Shown: positions 61,151 to 64,000 of the stretch, piece by piece
How the letters are laid out: every line of letters starts with the position of its first letter
Position numbering within the stretch: position 1 is the first letter of the stretch
NCBI GenBank assembly: GCA_028751875.1
Contig: CM054154.1
Span: 57,962,463 to 58,026,462 of the forward strand
Length of the DNA stretch: 64,000 nucleotides
Reading direction: 5' to 3'
From: Rapana venosa
Taxonomy: Eukaryota; Mollusca; Gastropoda; Neogastropoda; Muricidae
The notes under the pieces: model-generated
The model's input: the letters and a program-made list of their open reading frames with translations, nothing else
Databases searched by the model: none
Told to the model about the DNA's origin: nothing
Position numbers and translations under genes: made by a program

Positions 61151-62705
61151 GACTCACTCACTCACTCACTCATCCCTTGGTCGGGACGACCGTTGGGGTA
61201 CCCGCACGGACGCTGCAAGTGGACCGCCAAATGGTTCTGTCCTGGGCTGTTTTCAGGAGGTTTGGTACAGTGAGGCCGGTCCACTCCTTGATGTTGGATA
61301 TCCAGCTTTTGCGTGGTCGTCCCTGCCTCCTTGCTCCTTCCACCATTCCCTGCAGGACTGTCTTTGACAGGCAATTATGCCTTGTTGTGTGGCCAAACCA
61401 CTTCAGTTTCCTCCGTTTGACTGTATCTAGCAATGGTTCTTGTTTGCCAGCCAGTGCCTCGATCTGTTGCCAGACGTAGTCATTGGTTTTGCGGTCTCTG
61501 TAGGTAATGTTCAGGATCCGCCTGAGGCACTTCATCTCAAAGGCTTGAATGCGACGTTCTAAATCGGCAGTAAGTGTCCATGCTTCACAGCTGTACAAGG
61601 CAATGGATGTGACGAGTGCCTTGTAGAGTCTGACCTTAGTGTGGGTTCTGATGTTGTGGTTTCTCCACACTTTCGCCAGCTTAGTCATGGAGGAGAGTGC
61701 CACAGCAAGTCTGATCTTCACCTCTTGTGTGCTCGTGCCTTCTTTGGTGATGACTGCTCCAAGGTACTTGAAAGTTTCCACCTCCTCTAGTGTCTTGCCA
61801 CTCATCTTGATGCTGGTGGGAGTGGTCGGTGTGGTACTGTTCATTAGGATCTTGCTCTTTTCCGTGCTGATCTCCATACCGTGGGCATTGGCTGATGTTT
61901 CCAGTCTGGTGGTGAGATCCTGGAGTTCTTCTTCACTGCGGCCCATGAGATCAATATCGTCTGCGAATCGAAGATTGCAGACTGGCCTTCCTCCTATTGT
62001 GATTGTGGTTTTGAAGTCGAGGAGGGCCTCCTGCATGATGTTCTCCAGGAACACGTTGAAAAAAACGGGGGATAGCGGGCAGCCTTGTCGAACTCCAACT
62101 GAAGTCCGGAAGAACTCCCCGATTTCTCCACCCATGAGGACTGCACTGTGGGAGCTGTCATACAGCGCCTGGATGACTTGAATCAGGTCCTCGTCGAAGC
62201 TATAGTCTCTCATGACTTGCCACAGAGCTTCTTGCCACACTCGGTCGAAGGCCTTCTTGAAGTCAATGAAGTTGTTGTAGAGCTGTAGCTGATGTTGGAG
62301 ATGCTTCTCTATGAGCATTCTGATGTTGAAGATCTGCTCGACAGTGCTTCGACCTGGTCTGAATCCTGCCTGTTCTTCTGATAGGATTTCTTCTGCTTGT
62401 GGTTTCAGTCTGTTCAAGGCAATGCGTAGCATAACTTTGCTTGGATGGCTTATCAGACTAATTGTTCTGTAATTTTGGCACTTCTTCAGGTCTCCCTTCT
62501 TTGGAAGTGGAACTATGATGGATTGGGTCCACTGTTCAGGCCACTCTTTGCTGGTCCAGATGCGTTGGCAGATGATTGTTAATGCCTTGATCATCTCTGG
62601 GCCTCCGTTCTTGATGAGCTCAGCCGGGATGTTGTCAATCCCTGGTGACTTGCCTCCTTTCAGGGATCTTACTGCTTCTTCTACCTCTTCCTCCAGCATC
62701 ATTGG
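61151..62705 (-). mobile_element. RTE LINE 3' segment of a 5'-inverted copy
   Basis: Minus-oriented. The 3' end is a (TGAG)n tail at about 61151-61173. It contains the complete RT from just before its first block to the stop. At 62705 it joins, head to head, the start of the endonuclease on the plus strand. Together the two segments cover the element once without overlap, the arrangement produced by twin priming. Confidence 0.9.
61170..62705 (-). CDS. RTE reverse transcriptase (intact segment)
   Basis: Open frame of about 510 RTE codons (the frame continues to an unrelated antisense Met at 62786). Motifs in order: EEVEEAVRSLKGGKSPGIDN, WTQSIIVPLPKKGDL, QNYRTISLISHPSKVML, EQAGFRPGRSTVEQIF, FIDFKKAFDRVWQ (catalytic Asp), TSVGVRQGCPLSPVFFNVF, CNLRFADDIDLMG (catalytic Asp pair), YGMEIS-type block HGMEISTEKSKI, FKYLGAVITKEG, EAWTLTADLERRIQAFE, RRKLKWFGHTTRHN and ARRQGRPRKSW. 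No stop or frameshift, so this is a young copy. It lacks its own start because the 5' segment is inverted. Confidence 0.93.
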   Translation of the reverse strand, partial: PMMLEEEVEEAVRSLKGGKSPGIDNIPAELIKNGGPEMIKALTIICQRIWTSKEWPEQWTQSIIVPLPKKGDLKKCQNYRTISLISHPSKVMLRIALNRLKPQAEEILSEEQAGFRPGRSTVEQIFNIRMLIEKHLQHQLQLYNNFIDFKKAFDRVWQEALWQVMRDYSFDEDLIQVIQALYDSSHSAVLMGGEIGEFFRTSVGVRQGCPLSPVFFNVFLENIMQEALLDFKTTITIGGRPVCNLRFADDIDLMGRSEEELQDLTTRLETSANAHGMEISTEKSKILMNSTTPTTPTSIKMSGKTLEEVETFKYLGAVITKEGTSTQEVKIRLAVALSSMTKLAKVWRNHNIRTHTKVRLYKALVTSIALYSCEAWTLTADLERRIQAFEMKCLRRILNITYRDRKTNDYVWQQIEALAGKQEPLLDTVKRRKLKWFGHTTRHNCLSKTVLQGMVEGARRQGRPRKSWISNIKEWTGLTVPNLLKTAQDRTIWRSTCSVRAGTPTVVPTKG

Positions 62706-64000
62706 TACATGGAACATCCGTACCTTGCACGCATGTGGGAAGCTCCAAGAGCTAACCCATGAACTTCGAAGATACGAATGGGACATACTTGGACTGGCCG
62801 AAGTCCGTTGGGTCGGATTCGGCGAAACAACTACAGAAGAAGATCACAAACTATGGTATAGTGGCGACGACTCCAAACACCAACACGGAGTAGGATTTCT
62901 TGTCAACAAGAAGAGGACTAACAGTGTCATCAGCTGTACCCCAATCTCAAGCAGACTGATCTCCATGCGTGTCGCAGCAAAACCACACAACATGACCATC
63001 ATACAAGTCTATGCACCAACATCAGACTACGAAGATGAAGCAATCGAGTGTTTCTACGAAGATTTGGAGAGCGCCATCAAATCAACTCCAAAGAAGGACT
63101 TTCTCGTGATCCAGGGCGACTGGAATGCCAAGATCGGACCTGACGCTTATGACCAATGGCCAGGGACAGTAGGCCGTTTTGGCGTGGACGAAACTAATGA
63201 TAGAGGTCTCAGACTTTTGGAATTCTCAAGCAGCCACAATCTTACTGTCGCCAACACCTTATACCCCCACAAGACATCAAGAAGAACGACGTGGCACTCA
63301 CCAAATGGAAAGACACATAACCAGATTGACTACATCTTGGCCCCCAAACGATTTAAGTCGAGCATCAACAAAGCCCAGACAAGAAGTTTCCCTGGCGCTG
63401 ATATTGGCAGTGACCACGACATGGTACTCATGACCCTACAGATCAAGCTGAAGACCAAGAACCAGAAGAGAAATCCCCGTTTGCGGTTCAACATGGAAAA
63501 GCTGAAGGACCCCGAAGTCGCTGAAATCTTTAAAGCTGAGATAGGGGGCAGATTTGCAGCATTGAATTTCCTCCAAGATGACATCAACAACCTCACTGAG
63601 ACCTTCAGCAAGACCATTCGGGAGACAGCGCTGGAGATCCTTGGGAAAGAGAGGAAAAAGAACCAACCGTGGGTTACCAACGATATCCTGGACCTGTGCG
63701 ACAAACGTAGGGAGCTAAAGCCAGTGAAGAACAAAAACCCAGAAACGGCCGAAGAGTATAGAACAGTCAACAGGTCAATCAAGAAGAAGATGACTGAGGC
63801 CATGGGGAACTGGATGTCAGAACAATGCTCCAAGGTTGAGAAGGCAATGGCGAAAGGAGACAGCAAAGACGCGTACCAGACCATCAAGGTACTAACCAAG
63901 TCCCAGCAGCCAAAGACCTCCGTTATTGAAGACAAAGAGGGGTCAGTCCTTACAGAGAGCGCCACTATCATGAAGAGATGGACAGAATATTGCAGAGACC
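62706..64000 (+). CDS. RTE endonuclease and linker (inverted 5' segment, runs off window)
   Basis: Open frame of about 430 codons from 62706 to the window edge, with no stop. The APE-type endonuclease begins at TWNIRTL (62709), with GLAEVRW (catalytic Glu), QVYAPTSDYED, VIQGDWNAKIG (catalytic Asp and Asn, about 63108-63135), NQIDYILA and GADIGSDHDMV (catalytic Asp and His, 63399-63424). The Lys-rich linker ends at RWTEYCRD. All endonuclease active-site residues are present, unlike the copy at 53359. It belongs to the same insertion as 61151-62705 but lies on the opposite strand. No start codon is visible at the junction. Confidence 0.92.

Noticed and set aside
61177..62181. Plus-strand frames over the RTE RT region
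   Set aside because: Antisense shadows of an intact minus-strand RT with all catalytic motifs.

Overview
The window is eukaryotic repeat-rich DNA, most likely from an invertebrate and plausibly a marine gastropod or other mollusc. That assignment is an inference from the mixture of CR1/L2-like, Rex1-like, RNase H-bearing (I/Nimb-like) and RTE LINEs, the long (CA)n/(GA)n tracts and the lack of any bacterial gene organisation. Almost everything is transposable element, satellite or microsatellite. The only recognisable cellular gene is an intronless, frameshifted copy of the RNA polymerase III subunit gene POLR3C (RPC3) at 5589-7220.

I name the recurring families E1 to E4 and RTE. E1 is a CR1/L2-like LINE whose 3' end carries an internal (CA)n tract, a conserved core around TAGCGCTATATCTTGCAAA and an (AAT/ATT)n tail. 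Copies lie at 5168-5588(-), 7533-7705(+), 7791-11540(-), 22312-25573(+), 27587-28408(-), 43305-43757(-) and 48006-50985(-). E2 has a C-terminal RNase H and a CxC..H..C motif, and its 5' end carries a CAAGATGGCGG motif. Copies lie at 3097-3690(+), 20040-21855(-), 30391-41052(+, with damaged assembly inside), 51346-53205(+) and 55573-57896(-). E3 is Rex1/CR1-like, in two halves at 28410-30390 and 41053-43178(+). E4 is Jockey/CR1-like at 44480-45462(-). RTE copies lie at 50986-51345(+), 53207-58794(+) and 61151-64000 (3' part on -, 5' part inverted on +).

Layout. 0-5.2 kb: GAT-rich satellite, a 500-N gap, a 24-bp minisatellite, an E2 3' end and a second satellite block. 5.2-11.5 kb: POLR3C retrocopy bracketed by E1 3' ends, then a long E1 copy. 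11.8-20 kb: degraded-looking GAT satellite. 20-28.4 kb: E2, E1, and a clean GAT array bracketed by E1 tails. 28.4-43.2 kb: E3 split by an E2 insertion, with 30.8-40.05 kb in poor consensus; its second half repeats 40.6-47.1 kb. 43.2-51 kb: E1, satellite, E4, mostly featureless AT-rich DNA, then E1. 51-58.8 kb: an E2 copy followed by a three-layer nest (a 547-bp TIR element inside E2 inside RTE). 58.8-64 kb: simple repeats and a young RTE copy with a twin-priming-type 5' inversion.

The most useful results are insertion histories readable from target-site duplications that restore reading frames, the recurrent contact between LINE tails or breakpoints and the GAT satellite (including one in-frame fusion), and two stretches that look like unpolished assembly and should not be interpreted as biology. 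I did not find a convincing new protein-coding system.
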